64,000 bases of DNA from Turritopsis dohrnii (lineage: Eukaryota > Cnidaria > Hydrozoa > Anthoathecata > Oceaniidae): contig BQMF02000285.1 in assembly GCA_027922465.2 (NCBI GenBank), forward strand, positions 496,001 to 560,000, given 5' to 3'. Shown piece by piece: positions 25,401 through 36,096 of the stretch; position 1 is the first letter of the stretch; each line of letters starts with the position of its first letter. Below the pieces are notes generated by a model that was not told the DNA's origin, ran no database searches, and saw nothing but the letters and a program-made list of their open reading frames with translations. Made by a program: the position numbers and the translations under genes.

Positions 25401-28400
25401 TGCCTTTTGAGAACGGACTTAGGCCCTTTCAGTCTTAGACTATGTTTTGGGCTAAATGTTGATTATTTGGGCATCAAAAGATAGCCTTTGACCCAAACTT
25501 TCAAAAAAAGCAAAAATCTCAATTTTCATAAAAATGGACTTAGGCCCCTTTAAAATTAGGGGGTAAGTGGACTTTAGGCCTTTTTAAAATTAAGGGTGCG
25601 ATTTGCTTTTCCATTATTTCTGAACAGCCATCCTACAATCCTTCTCCTTTCCATGTTGCTGTTTTGATTCTAGTGTCAAAGATTGCGGGATGAACTTTGA
25701 ATGGAACTTATTTGAGTTCACTTTAAAGGACTGTACCCTGTTAGCGAAGGTATGTTATGATATGTTTGTCTGTCCTGTTAAAGACCAAATAGTCTTATAA
25801 AGTATTTTCTTTACAAAGAAACTCTGTTTCATGTTAGGGCATTTGAAAATTACTAATAGATATTCATGTTCTACATACAACAGAAATGTATTTTGTAATC
25901 GCCGTAAACGATATTCACACAATGAGTGGATTATAAGAAGAACAGAGAAACAAGCAATCGACTCGAAATGTTTATCCCACTTCTATAAGTCATCTCTATC
26001 TTTTTAACCTGTATGGTGTGGTCATTGGTTTTTAACGGAATACTCTTCCGTAATAATCAGTCTCATTGATGGATGTTGTTACCATGGCATTGTCGTCGTC
26101 ACAATAACGCAAACTTTCGTCTAGTATCTCTTACAGTTTTGCATCATTTTTATACAGGCAGTGAAGTCATGCAAGACCTTGCGAGTGTTTCATCTTCATA
26201 AAAGTAAAGTTAAAGCTTACCTCCCGTGAAAAAAAAAGTTATGTTCAAACCATCCAGAATGTGTAACTATATAACAATTTAAAAGTTTTTTTTGATAAAT
26301 CGCACTGTTTATGAAAAAAATCGACAAAGTTAACTCGTGTATTCACCTCGTGATGTTCGTTGAGGACGCCATTTTTATTTACAAACTCAATCGGATGAAA
26401 TCCGATTGTGACGTCAGAAGGTTGCTTTTTTTAAATGTTTGGAGAAAGAATCCCCCGTGAAAGCGTATTAATAGTTCATTGAAACGTTGAAAAACTGTAC
26501 ATTATGTGAGAATTTTGATGAAATTTTGAAAGATTCTTGTGCATGATTGAAAAACATTTGACAAATTTTGACATCAACCCTGCTAACCATTATTTAGTGC
26601 AGCGATGGTGTAGTGGTTAGTACCTTTGAGTGCGACCGCTACGACCCGTGTTCGAGTCCAGTCATGTTGTATCTCGATACTCCACTCCGATGCGCTTTAA
26701 AAGCAGCGTATCAGCCCATTTAGGAGCCATCGACTGACTGCACACTGGCCTTCGGGCAAGTTAGAGTAATGCTATACGTATCTCCGGCGGTAAGTCAACT
26801 AATAGTTGCAAGTCGGCGGGCGGAAGAACCAACCGCCACGGATGGAAGCCCAAGGACTAAAAACTCTCGGTTAATACTTACTTACCTTAGTATTCATATA
26901 CTAAAGGGGATGTCATTTTCGTTTTTGTCGGTCACAGAATGACGACTCCACAAATCAGGCTGACAATTTCTCATATTTGAACACAAGTTAATTTTTATGA
27001 GGTTTCGTTAGAAAAAGCGAGGTCTCCGGAAACCACCAAGCCACGTGAACACTCTGTGCACAATTCTATTTTATATTGAGCATTTACTTTGAATTTTTTC
27101 TCAAATATCTTCAGAACACAAATGTAACATAAAGGCACTATTTCTTTAAGCTTCCAGTAGGCCTTTAAGGAGTAATGAAATCCTTACAAATTTTCTAATA
27201 TAGGAGGCAAAAACTAAATATATATCTATGCAGACGCAGATTTTGCAACTCTCCCTCAACTCTCCCTCAACAGCTTGGAGAATATTCCACATCGACGATG
27301 TCATCGTAGATTCCTTGTGAAAACTTTCTCAAAGAATTTAAATCAGCAGTCGATTTATCTTTTAATTTGTAAGAGGCTTGAATTGAATTACACTTTTTCA
27401 TTATTCATTTTATCATTGTTATTAGCTTCGTTGTTAATAGTTCTGTTATCAGTTCTGCTTCAAGTAATTTTATTTTCACTTTCTTTTAATACTTTTTTTA
27501 TTTGTACGCATTGTTTGCTGCAAACAAAATTATCGACGGGGGTAGTTGAAGCATAAAGTAACATAATATACCGATCTTAGATCTCTGAGAAACATTTTTC
27601 TGCTGTGTTTACTTTCATTTCTCAATGTTTTCATGTGCGATGAGCAACCTCATGACGTCAAACTGCTGGCCATTATGAATTTTGATTTTGATCGGGAAAT
27701 CAATATGGCGGCCTATCGAAGCTTCATGTTGAGCCAATTTCTAGACTTTTGAATTACAGATAACAGATATACGAAGGACTTTTATGCAAAGTGAATTTCA
27801 TATTCCTAAATTATACGTAAATATACGTTATTCTAACATAAATTATTTTTTCACGGGAGGTAAGCTTTAATGATGAAAAAGCGAGGTTGTTGATCAGCCA
27901 TCTACTTGATCATCCAACCTTGCAGGTTTTAGGTAAGTCTTTTGAATGATGATGCAAACGAAATACGAAATATTGGCACTGAGGATTTCTGTCAATTCCA
28001 ATCAATGCTGATTTCCATCATAAAACAAAGATTTCTGTCATTCCTATTTTGAATCATGGGTAGACAAAAAACTTTTCCTTTTCAACTTTTCCCAGCAATC
28101 AATCAGAATTTAAATATGCGCATAAACGACAATTTTGCTGTCACCACAATCAAATTGTCTTGTTTTACTGAATCTTATAACAATGAACCCGAGGTTCTTC
28201 GTTGACTTTTTCTCACCGTCTGATGTTTGTTTTCTTAGATTTCTCATATAACAAGTTATCTGACAGTGCAGCACGAGCAATTGGTAAAATGTTGAATGGC
28301 AGAAGTAAGCTGGTTGAACTCGATCTTACTGACAATCAAATATCTGCCAGTGGTAGCGCAGCCTTGGCTCATGCTATCGGCAAGCAAAACACTCTGAAGA

Positions 28401-29687
28401 AACTGAAGCTGCGTTTAAACAAGTAAGCTGCTCGTATGTTTGTATGTTCGTCTCGGTAAAGAGACTTTCTGGTTCTACATATTGGATGTGGAATTGCTCA
28501 TGCACAGAGTATGAAAATAGAAGAAAGTTATTGTGGTTGCTGACCATTGGAGGAGATGTTGAAAATTTTGAAGACTGTAAAAAATGATTAAAAATGAAAT
28601 CAATCAAACACAAAGATTTGCAATTGAATGTTTCAAAATTCATACACATTTCTATGGTTACGTACTAAAAACAGAGTCTTTATTGGGTGATCTATCCGCC
28701 CGAACTAAATGCTCACTTTTGAAAAGAATAAAACTTCTAATTTACAGGTTACAAGACGAAGGATGTCAATCCCTATGTCGAGCTCTTCTCAAAAACAACA
28801 CACTCACGCACCTCCATTTAGGCAGTAATAATATAACTGCTGCTTGCGCACCGTTGATTGGCCAGGTAAGTTTCTCGACAGTCTGCTTTCTCTATTTTTG
28901 AAAAGATTTCGTGTATTGTGATCTCGAAACGCACTTTTTTTATTTTAGGTTTTAGTCGAAAACAAGTCGTTGTTGTCTTTGAATCTGTCGTGTAACAAAC
29001 TCACGGAGGTAAGAATGATAGGAAGACCAGCATTTTTGTCGTAATAAGTATAACTATGGAAAAATGGATTTATAAGCTATCCTTTTAACGAAACAGTACT
29101 ACATACTGCAAGCCTACTACATGCAACGTTATTTGCGATATTCCTAAAAACATCGCCGCAGTTTTCCATATCTGATAAAGAAACGATCGAACAAAAAACG
29201 TTCGAATACTACAAAATTGTTGTATGGGATGATGTATTGGATGGGATCGAACGACACAATCCGACATGATCCAACATATTAGAGTTAGCATCTAACAACA
29301 GCCAAATGAACTTATTCATTTGTTTTGGAATTTAGTCCAACAATGTTGAATCGTGTTGCAACATCAAACGTGTATTCAATGTTTGATCAAATATTGTTTT
29401 CTCCTTACGTCTTAGTGTCAGTTAGACCTGTAACCTTTTGGAATGCCATGGAAACCAAACTTATGTCCTCCTTGTTTTTACGGCTGTCAGAAACGAGTTG
29501 TCGTCATTATATTACTATGTTGGTTTTTTGTTAGGATGGTGGAAAAACTATACTTGAAGGATTGGAAAGCAATTCCACCATTACAGAAATTGATTTGAGA
29601 TTGTCCGACATTGGACAAGAATGTGAATACTGTATCAATCAAAAATTGAAGAAGAACAGAGACATCAAGCGAAAGATTTCTTCTTGA
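13481..29687 (+). CDS. DRC5: Dynein regulatory complex subunit 5 (TCTE1-like), interrupted by a transposon
   Basis: DRC5/TCTE1 is an LRR protein of the nexin-dynein regulatory complex of motile cilia and flagella. Exons: 13481-13530, 18103-18167, 18649-18727, 18878-19005, 19083-19126, 21873-21985, 22091-22189, 25674-25749, 26158-26213 joined to 27871-27932, 28239-28422, 28748-28865, 28949-29008 and 29535-29687. They sum to 1287 nt (428 codons plus stop); the human protein is about 500 residues. Family signatures are seen in order: RRIIAEDPEW at the N-terminus, LILDEDYWQRCCKSRW, VKDCGMNFEWNLF, then LRR units (LVELDLTDNQIS, LTHLHLGSNNIT, LLSLNLSCNKLT) and the terminal ITEIDLRLSDIGQECEY. A TTAA-flanked element (26214-27866) splits exon 9 in the middle of a codon series and brings a stop at once. 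As sequenced the gene is broken unless the element is spliced out or is polymorphic. Introns carry many repeats. Confidence 0.93.
13925..15575 (+). repeat. Long dispersed repeat, copy 1 (empty-site copy)
   Basis: This lies in DRC5 intron 1 and is collinear, in the same orientation, with about 39830-41075. Shared blocks include CATCGTTGTTTTCA-like sequence, AACCTCAGAT, ACCAAATAT..AAAATATTTCAA, TTTTCCATTATT, GTGAAGTTGCAAAA, ACATCACA..CATCGCAAAAAATG and TTTTAAAATTACTGACCGGCTG. The end holds two related units of about 100 bp with GGGCATCTA..CTGACCGGCTG (15430-15560). No ORF of note was seen. The copy lacks the MITE found in the other copy. Confidence 0.7.
14125..14215 (+). repeat. Minisatellite GAAATGAGATTTC / GAAAATGAGACA
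   Basis: Short units of the type ATGAGACAGAAATGAGA and TTTCGAAAATGAGA are repeated about six times with small variations inside DRC5 intron 1. This is simple tandem repetition with no coding potential. Confidence 0.6.
15955..16720. mobile_element. 766-bp MITE with TCAGGGGCTAATACAGG ends
   Basis: The left end TCAGGGGCTAATACAGG is mirrored exactly by CCTGTATTAGCCCCTGA at the right end, inside DRC5 intron 1. GGA lies directly outside both ends, giving a probable 3-bp target duplication as in PIF/Harbinger elements. Further inward there are palindromic GGCGCC..GGCGCCC and GCGGTAACCGC blocks, and on the right CTACCGCCGCCC. There is no transposase, so it is non-autonomous. Confidence 0.75.
17870..18040 (-). 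repeat. Inverted copy of the CCGATTCTCTG microsatellite repeat
   Basis: The sequence ends with AGACAGACAGAGAATCGGCTATTA, the reverse complement of the start of the repeat at 11640, and contains TTGGGGATGCAGTG, related to the CATTGCATCCCCAA block of that family. It lies in DRC5 intron 1 just before exon 2. Confidence 0.5.
20631..21099 (+). mobile_element. 469-bp TA-flanked MITE, copy 1
   Basis: Its inverted ends are CACGTTTTTT..TATAAGAACCAG on the left and GTTCTTATAAAAAGAGTGTG on the right, in DRC5 intron 5. The interior is rich in TTGTTCTTATTTTG motifs facing both ways. The whole sequence matches 40176-40643 in inverted orientation at nearly equal length. There is no ORF. TA flanks the left end. 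It is probably a Tc1/mariner-type non-autonomous element. Confidence 0.8.
22474..25600. mobile_element. TIR element with 4-bp target duplication, split by a LINE
   Basis: The left end CACACCCTTAATTTTAAAAA and the right end TTTTTAAAATTAAGGGTGCG are inverted repeats continued by AGGCCTAAGTCC and its complement. ATTT flanks both sides (22470-22473 and 25601-25604). Subterminal GGACTTAGGCC motifs recur many times on both sides (22490-22850 and 25410-25575). The element is non-coding in itself; its middle is occupied by a LINE on the minus strand (22857-25385). It lies in DRC5 intron 7. Confidence 0.75.
22857..25385 (-). pseudogene. CR1/jockey-like non-LTR retrotransposon, decayed
   Basis: On the minus strand, broken pieces of one ORF appear in the right order. 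First comes an endonuclease segment (about 25300-25090) with FLGLCETNLD and GLGVYVRDELP. Then comes a linker around 24900-24500, then reverse transcriptase (about 24160-23660) with HGLFSDHQYGF, STAYVLTVFTERI and INAGVPQVSILGPVVF, and a 3' region with VIQPSMEYCCHIW near 23370. Many frameshifts and stops separate the pieces. The 3' end is a T-run at 22857-22865 (A-tail on the minus strand) after CTCCTTGCAAGGG. It inserted into the TIR element at 22474-25600. Confidence 0.8.
26214..27866. mobile_element. 1653-bp TTAA transposon inside DRC5 exon 9
   Basis: The ends are perfect 20-bp inverted repeats (AGCTTACCTCCCGTGAAAAA) flanked by TTAA at 26210-26213 and 27867-27870. Removing the element and one TTAA restores the conserved DRC5 reading ..HKSKVNDEKARLL... 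TTAA target duplications are typical of piggyBac and some Kolobok elements. There is no transposase ORF; the largest frame (27275-27556) has no recognised domain. A tRNA-derived SINE lies inside it. Confidence 0.9.
26599..26888 (+). mobile_element. tRNA-derived SINE
   Basis: The head resembles a tRNA with RNA polymerase III promoter boxes: an A box at 26603-26622 (GATGGTGTAGTGGTTAGTAC) and a B box at 26648-26661 (GTGTTCGAGTCCAG). A body of about 220 bp follows (CGGCGGGCGGAAG, CCAAGGACTAAAAACTC), with a short repeated tail, ACTTACTTACC. It is nested in the TTAA element. The anticodon arm does not look like a functional tRNA, so a SINE is preferred over a tRNA gene. Confidence 0.75.
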
Positions 29688-31463
29688 TCTTCTATATTTT
29701 CTCTAATTTAATTTGTGAATATTGTCTAAATATAATATGATAAGTAGTCCTCCACAAGCTTTCACATATAGTTTTTGTAAGAGGTAATTCTCTCCTGGTT
29801 CTCCTTTCCCTCAGATTGTTATTCACGTGGAGGCAAAACAATAATTCCTGAAAATTAGTTGAAATTGAAGGACAGCGTATTTTCCCCTACTTTTTCAATT
29901 GTACATACCGTATTTCCTCTTTTTAGCGCTCCCCTTATCCGAAAATAATTTATAAGCGCCCCCTCTAATAAACGCCCCGGCGCTAATTATGGTTACAATA
30001 ATACGTTCAAAATCCAAAATAAGCGCCCGTCCGCTTATTTTGTTGTTCACATGAATCATCTTTCCTTTCTTCAACTTTTTCATCTCTTGCAAAAAAAGTA
30101 AAAAGTTTCTCCGATGAAGGGTGTCCACTGGTCTTTGTATACATGATGTCGATTAAGAAGATGGCGTAGACATGAACTATGTACATAGTTTTTCAGACTG
30201 AAGTTGAATGATAAAAGTCCAAATAAGTTTTTATTTTTAACACCTCTCACAATTTTATGTAAGGGTTTTTTTGAAATAATTTTATAAGCGCCCCCTTCTT
30301 TTAAACGCCCCCCAATAAACGCTCCTCCATTTTTCGAAGAAAATTAATAAGCGTCCGGGTGCTTAACAGAGGAAATACGGTTATTTCGTTTTCAGAAATA
30401 AAGGCTGGTTTACATTGCCTATTATCTACTACAAGCCAAGTCAAGTGATGTTTTAACACAGTGCTATTACCGTTTTGAGGACAAAAGTCAGGTTTTCAGA
30501 TTTTATCTGAACTGTTTAGATGGTGAGAAGTCGTTTGGTACATAAAGTTTACGAAGGGGAGAAGTCAAATACAGTATTTTATGATATACAAAAATCCACA
30601 ATAGTCTTTTGTGTATGTTTATCGAACTATTATAGACCATCGAAGGTTTCGAAAAACTCTTGTAACAGAGTTTGAATGAACGAGGCATTACGTGACTCGC
30701 ATTACCAAACAAATTTTACTATGTTTACACAGTGAAGTTTTGGTCGGAAAGTGTTGGAATTGTTGTTACACATGTCTCTTTCGAATACTCCTTCATTCGA
30801 ACTTGTATTTCGAACACATTTTTAAGTCCCTTGAGTTTGCCTTAAGAAACTTTTATCTTTTTTTCTTTTTTTTTAATCCGAACGGTTTCGGTCCTTTGGC
30901 CAAAAAAGAAACTCGCAAATTCAAACTTCCATACATTTACAGTTTCAAATTGGAAGAAAAAATTAACATTAATTGTTGTAAAATATCTTTTGGTTTACCA
31001 ATACATTTTGCTTCTCCAAAAAAATGAAGTATGCAGGGAATCTGTAGTCCTTCGTTTAAGTTTCATTAGGGACTTACAAAAGTCTTAAGAAGAAATAAAC
31101 AGTGAAAAGACGTTTCTTTTGACTTCGCAAAAAATCCCAATTTTACCTAAATTTTCAGTTAAATTCGAACATCTGCTAAGTTCGAACAAACATGTTTCGA
31201 ATTAGCGGATGTCTATTGTATGTATACAACTAATTCACATATAAAGAAGAAAAGTATTGAGTTTAGCCATGGAGGAGTTTCTAACAGCCTCGCTCTCCAC
31301 CGTCAAGCTTGAGTTAATGACAAAGCCATTTCTGAAACCATGTTAGGCATTTAAGGGTTGAATCATTAAATTCCTGTAAACTGCACTTCTTTGTCATCTG
31401 TCATAGAAATATTCGTTGAATGATTAAGAACTTTGACTGGAGCTCTTCTATTGAAGTCTGTTA
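29688..31463. other. Spacer between DRC5 and the cystine-knot gene
   Basis: It contains the 3' end of DRC5, one MITE (29907-30381) and otherwise AT-rich unique-looking sequence. The open frames in it (for example 30692-31027) show no domain and consist mostly of Phe/Leu/Lys-rich translation of AT-rich DNA. Confidence 0.5.
29907..30381. mobile_element. MITE with ACCGTATTTCCTC ends
   Basis: The left end ACCGTATTTCCTC is mirrored by GAGGAAATACGGT on the right. Internal motifs AAGCGCCC and AAACGCCCC occur on both sides in inverted arrangement (TTTATAAGCGCCCCC twice). It is about 475 bp long with no ORF. Only a 2-bp or no clear target duplication can be read, so the superfamily is open. Confidence 0.7.
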
Positions 31464-31829
31464 TTAATTACAATGTGTATTTATTTCGCAGTCACATGAT
31501 ATCGCAGACTGAATGGCTACTTCCTTATTAACACCTTCGTTACAATTCGATAACGAGAAATATTTGGTCTCTTTGGCATTCGCACGACAACTTTCGCAAA
31601 TAGGCTTGAAGTATGGTCGGTCTTGTAAAGGCTTCTGATATGAACGGCAATTTCCTATGCAAGCGAACACGATGAAACTTTCAGGTTCACAGCCATCTCT
31701 TGTGATTCTTTTTTTGTATTCATGTTTCTCGCAAAATAGATCAATAGCGTTGTCGTGCCAAAGATCTGCACGGATTGAAATTACGAAATACAGTAACAAC
31801 ATGCATCCAAGTTGGAAAAAATATTTCAT
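31464..31829 (-). CDS. Secreted cystine-knot protein (bursicon/glycoprotein-hormone/DAN-like)
   Basis: A complete 121-residue ORF in one exon. Residues 1-21 are a signal peptide (hydrophobic LLLYFVISI, ending IRA). The mature part has ten cysteines at 33, 47, 57, 61, 78, 81, 96, 112, 114 and 120. The CIGNC motif at 57-61 and CDC at 112-114 are the ring motifs of the C-terminal cystine-knot fold used by bursicon, glycoprotein hormone subunits and DAN/gremlin antagonists. It should be a small extracellular signal or antagonist. The length is typical of these families, but which branch it belongs to is not clear. A strong splice acceptor (TTTTATTTCAG, plus-strand 31841-31851) lies 11 nt before the ATG, implying a 5' UTR intron or trans-splicing. 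No close neighbour suggests function. Confidence 0.75.
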   Translation of the reverse strand: MKYFFQLGCMLLLYFVISIRADLWHDNAIDLFCEKHEYKKRITRDGCEPESFIVFACIGNCRSYQKPLQDRPYFKPICESCRANAKETKYFSLSNCNEGVNKEVAIQSAISCDCEINTHCN

Positions 31830-34721
31830 TGTTTTATTAGCTGAAATAAAAAAAGTGGAAAATTTTAAACGTTATGTATTTTTTTTTTTTTGTTCATCAA
31901 TATTGATCAAAGTGCAATACACACTTTCTTTTTATAAGAATTCTTTTTATAAGAATCACAAGGCTGAAAATGCTCTTAAGAATGAACCTGACACTTCCAG
32001 AGACTTCTGAAAATCTAATATACTGAGATGTTGGTAAATTTTCGGGGTTTTGTGTTTTTTGTACTAACAATAATATTTTTTTCTATGTTTTTCACTAGTG
32101 ACTTTCAAAGTAATCGAAAGTAATTCAAAAATTCAAATTTGACCTGCAGAAATTTAAGAATCATGTAAAAATATTTAAGTCTCATATTGACTGAATCATT
32201 AAGAATCACAAAGGCTTGGCTCGATTTATGTAATTCTTATAAAAAAGAAAGGGTATAGTACTCATCTGGTTCCTATTATACTTTTGGTCTGATAAAATGA
32301 GTATTTTTTTTCTGCGAAAAGTTTGATGAACTCAAGTTGTCTAAGGACCTTTTCATAACTCCATTTTATTTTGAGACAGGCTTAATTTTGAGACAGCAAT
32401 TCCCCTAGCATTTTTATGCAAAAATCATACTTATAATTAGTGCTCGTTTGAGCAAAGGTAACATCTTAGAACACCGTCACTAACTTGCATGAACTTGGCA
32501 GTACATACAACTTGAGTTTATCACTTCAAGATTTTCCTCTTGGTTACCTTAAGTATTGACAGAAACTTTTTGAAACAGCATTTTTGAGTAAGTATATTCG
32601 TCAAATTAGCTCACCTAACCCACGGAAACGTTAACATTTCATTTACCCGAGGTCTTTTATATATATAACCTTATCAGACAAAACTTCGTCGTCAGACTAA
32701 AATGGCCAAATTTTATAGAGGTGTTGGAAAGTTTTTTCAACGGAAGTTTTGTAAGCCGAAGTTTGATCCGATAAGGAGGCTTGCAATTTGTGATGTAACG
32801 ATATCATATGGGAGTTTTCGTTACATTCAGTTACATTGATTGATGTATCTCTGAGCTAATATGCTTGAATCACAGAAGAACTTAATGAACCAACGAAAGC
32901 CCATAAAATAATACCAAACCCCATTTGTATTCTCTATTGTTCTGTCTGTCATGATGTTCACAATATTCCACTTTCTTCTTCATAAATGTTTACATCCCTC
33001 GTATACAAAAAGTAAAAATTCGAATGATTTAAATCATATTCAAGAACCGAACCAATTTGCTTTGGTTTTACTTATCATTGTTGACATACACAAAGTTGAT
33101 ATATCAATCATTAAATTTTCTTATTTCCATTTATACATGCTACTAAGCAAATCACAGTATTAATTAACCTATTGTTACGTCACACACAAACTGCAGCACA
33201 TGAGATTATTGAAGTGGCATTTACATCGTAACATTATTAAAAAGTGAATGAATGGATCCCACCTTTTTGTTACACACGTGATTCATACTAAAATCTGGTG
33301 TGTCTCATGCGTCCTTGGAATTGAGATAAAAAAGATAAATATATGACATGGATGTTGGGTTGATAACGAAATCCTCACCCATATATATAGACCGCAAGTT
33401 GTTTTCCATAAACCTTAGTCATTTATAATAGCATGCATTGCTCAATCATTGCAAAAAGAAATTTTATTTTGAAATTTGAAATATACATCGAATTGGAAAA
33501 CATTCGATTTTGTGTTAGCAAAAACAAAATAAGGTCTATTCCATTAAGGGCTGGTTTATATCTTCCCTTTTTTCCCATTTCATCATCGAGGTATTATGTA
33601 ACTCTTCCATACACTCATATGTTCCTGATTGACTTATCAATCGACAAAAGATAAGAAAGGTATGTTTGGTGAAGGGAAAACGCAGAATGTATGATGTCAA
33701 TATCATTATTTGACGACAAATCTAAGGAAAAAACTTTCATGATCGAAACTGTCATGTGTTTTGAATGTCGGCCATGTCTGTGAATGTTGAAAATCAGTAA
33801 TGCCGAGTTTTTCGCGCGGAATTGTGGCTAATGTTCATATCACAAAAGTTTATGCCATTAGTGTGCTAAAACAAAACAGATGACTGTGTTATTAATATGT
33901 TTTGATTAAAACAGTTTTATGATTTGTTCTTTTTAAAATATCATAACCCAATCAAAATTCAGCATCGTCATCATTACCAAGGAGATTTGCAGTTCAGCAA
34001 TACTTCCATAATCTTGAATAATACGATAAAAATCAAGTGTAAATCAAGCCAAGTGTATTTGTGATACTATGGTAGCCAAAAGAGACTGCAGTATGTGTTA
34101 GAATTGCGCCCTTCATCGCGCAGGAAAAAGTCTATGGCATCATCCATGACACTCTGGAAAACAGAAACTATGTATATATTGTAAATATTGTAAATAAGTC
34201 TAGCTTCTTGTATAAATATTTATACAAACAAACAAACAAACAAATGACTCGCTTAGCGATGAAAAATTTTGTCTGCTCACACAGATTAAACAATTGTAAC
34301 TTTAATGAAATAGTGGTTAGGTGGATAATCCAATCCTTCACTTTCTCTCTAGAATTACCAATGGTGTTTAGCGATCATACTTTCGAGTTAAAAACCAACT
34401 TCTTAAAAAACACTCAGTAACAGCCATCATATACACTATAGAAATGCAATAGCCGGGAGCATCTAAAAACCAAATGATGCATTAACGTATTATTTCTAGT
34501 GCATCCAGAATCTCACCTAAATATCTGCAGAATATATATTAAAAGAGATAAACCTGAAGATTTAGTAATCTCTTTCTTCCAACAGCAACAAAAATGATAA
34601 AAATCTCTTAATATCCAAAACAAAAACAAAACAATGGAAAGCTGATGGATTTTAGTGTTTCATTATGTTCGCGGAACCGCTTCATGCCGACTAAAGTTTT
34701 TGCCGAATTAACTTTTTTGCC

Positions 34722-34771
<50 letters not shown>

Positions 34772-35535
34772 AAATACTACTAGCCAAACTAGTGCAGCCA
34801 GGACAAACACAAACTGAATAAGAACAAAAGCAGGATCAAGAAGTATGAACAAAATAACGAAAATACACAAATGAAGAAAAAAAATGTTATTGAAATTGAC
34901 TAATTAACCTAATTTACCTAACTTTTCTTTTTGGTGTTGTATTTTGTTTCTTAAAAAAATTTTCAAATTATCCAAACTTTCTTCGTCATTTTTTGCCTTG
35001 GAAATTGGTCGGCAAAAAGTGACTAAACTCGAAAATTTAGTCGGTAAAAAGTGACTAAATTTTTTCCAAGTGACTAATTGCCGACTTTTTATTTTTGCCG
35101 ACTTTTTTTTACCGATGAGGTACTACACAATATATACCACAGAGCGGACTGAACAATGAAAAATAAATAAATACAATTCGAAGCAAAAATAGAAGAAAAA
35201 ATAACAGAAAAATATTTAAAACATAAAAAATAACGTGGCAAAAGGTTTCAATAATGTTTTCCAGTTATAAAACAGTGGCGCTACTGACAAAGGATTGCTT
35301 GGAATATCACCTCGTGGAAGTGGGATGCTGTTTAGAGTGCTTCAGTATGTTAACAATCAATAACAGGTTTTTTTCTTGGCAAGTTCTTTGTAACTTAAAT
35401 GGTCGATTGCAACCTCGTAAGAGCAGAGGATTAAACTTTTTTCGTCAGATTTTTGTAAACATTAAGTATCATGGTCAAACCGAACCTAAACTTTCCTTTG
35501 ATCGAAATTGTTTCTAAACAGCTAGTGAGTAAATT
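31830..35535. other. AT-rich intergenic region
   Basis: No convincing gene was found. Open frames are short and without domains. It contains a 45-base T-run (34724-34768) and, on both sides of it (34688-35115), scattered GCCGACTAAA / TTTAGTCGGCAAAAAGTGACTAAA motifs forming a repeat. A related block is at 52750-52830. The T-run may be the tail of a reverse-transcribed copy in minus orientation. Confidence 0.5.
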
Positions 35536-36096
35536 CACAGTCATACGAGAAAAAAAGATAGTCTGGTGATTCGGGCCGCTGGTATTTTTTTGAAGAAAAA
35601 CCTCAACTCACATAGGGGTGGCCGGAAATATGGTGCACTGAATTCTGTAAAGATGGCTTCATTTGAGGAAGAATATTTATGTGGAGAAGAACTTGATGTG
35701 GTTCTTTCGTTAATACAAGACGATTCACTTCTTAAAGATCCTATTTTGGATGTCGAAGAAGTTAGCGTTGTTTCAGAAACGTCAAGTGATCTTGATTTAA
35801 GTTTTAAGTGTCATCTTTGTCCTAAGGTATGCCTAACAAAAAGAAGCCTCACAAGACATCAGAAAGTTAAGCATGGTGGTAAATTAGATCAGTCAGAAAA
35901 TCCAATTAACATAACAATTTTTGAACGATCACTTTTTTAAAATCTAAGTTCAAAATTTCGTGGGTTCGGTTTGTTTACATTTGCGTGCCTTATATTGAGG
36001 CTTGGGGTTGTGCATGTTTTGAAACACGACCTCTACAGCAAGAACGGCCTTAAACGGCCCGAATCACCAGGCTATCTTTTTTCTCGTATGACTATG
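35536..36096 (+). mobile_element. 561-bp transposon-like unit carrying a zinc-finger ORF
   Basis: The inverted ends CACAGTCATACGAGAAAA and TTTTCTCGTATGACTATG continue inward for about 40 bp, through GATAG(T/C)CTGGTGATTCGGGCCG, with few mismatches. GTAAATT occurs directly outside both ends (35529-35535 and 36097-36103), a 7-bp target duplication. No transposase is encoded; the interior is one short ORF (35653-35940) plus flanks. The TSD length would fit P-, hAT- or Dada-like elements loosely, so the superfamily is not assigned. Confidence 0.8.
35653..35940 (+). CDS. Small acidic protein with one C2H2 finger, inside a transposon unit
   Basis: A 95-residue ORF from ATG in good context (AAGATGG) to TAA. 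The first half is acidic (EEEYLCGEELDVVLSLI.., DVEEVSVVSETSSDLD). Residues about 54-77 form a single C2H2 finger (KCHLCPKVCLTKRSLTRHQKVKH). The remaining tail is short and unremarkable. An in-frame ATG 29 codons upstream could extend the start, but the internal ATG has better context. The ORF lies entirely between the inverted ends of the 561-bp element, so it is either a captured host gene fragment or the element's own DNA-binding protein. Function is unknown. Confidence 0.55.
   Translation: MASFEEEYLCGEELDVVLSLIQDDSLLKDPILDVEEVSVVSETSSDLDLSFKCHLCPKVCLTKRSLTRHQKVKHGGKLDQSENPINITIFERSLF

Noticed and set aside
26599..26671. Functional tRNA gene
   Set aside because: A and B boxes are present, but the acceptor and anticodon arms do not pair properly and a long body follows, as in a SINE.
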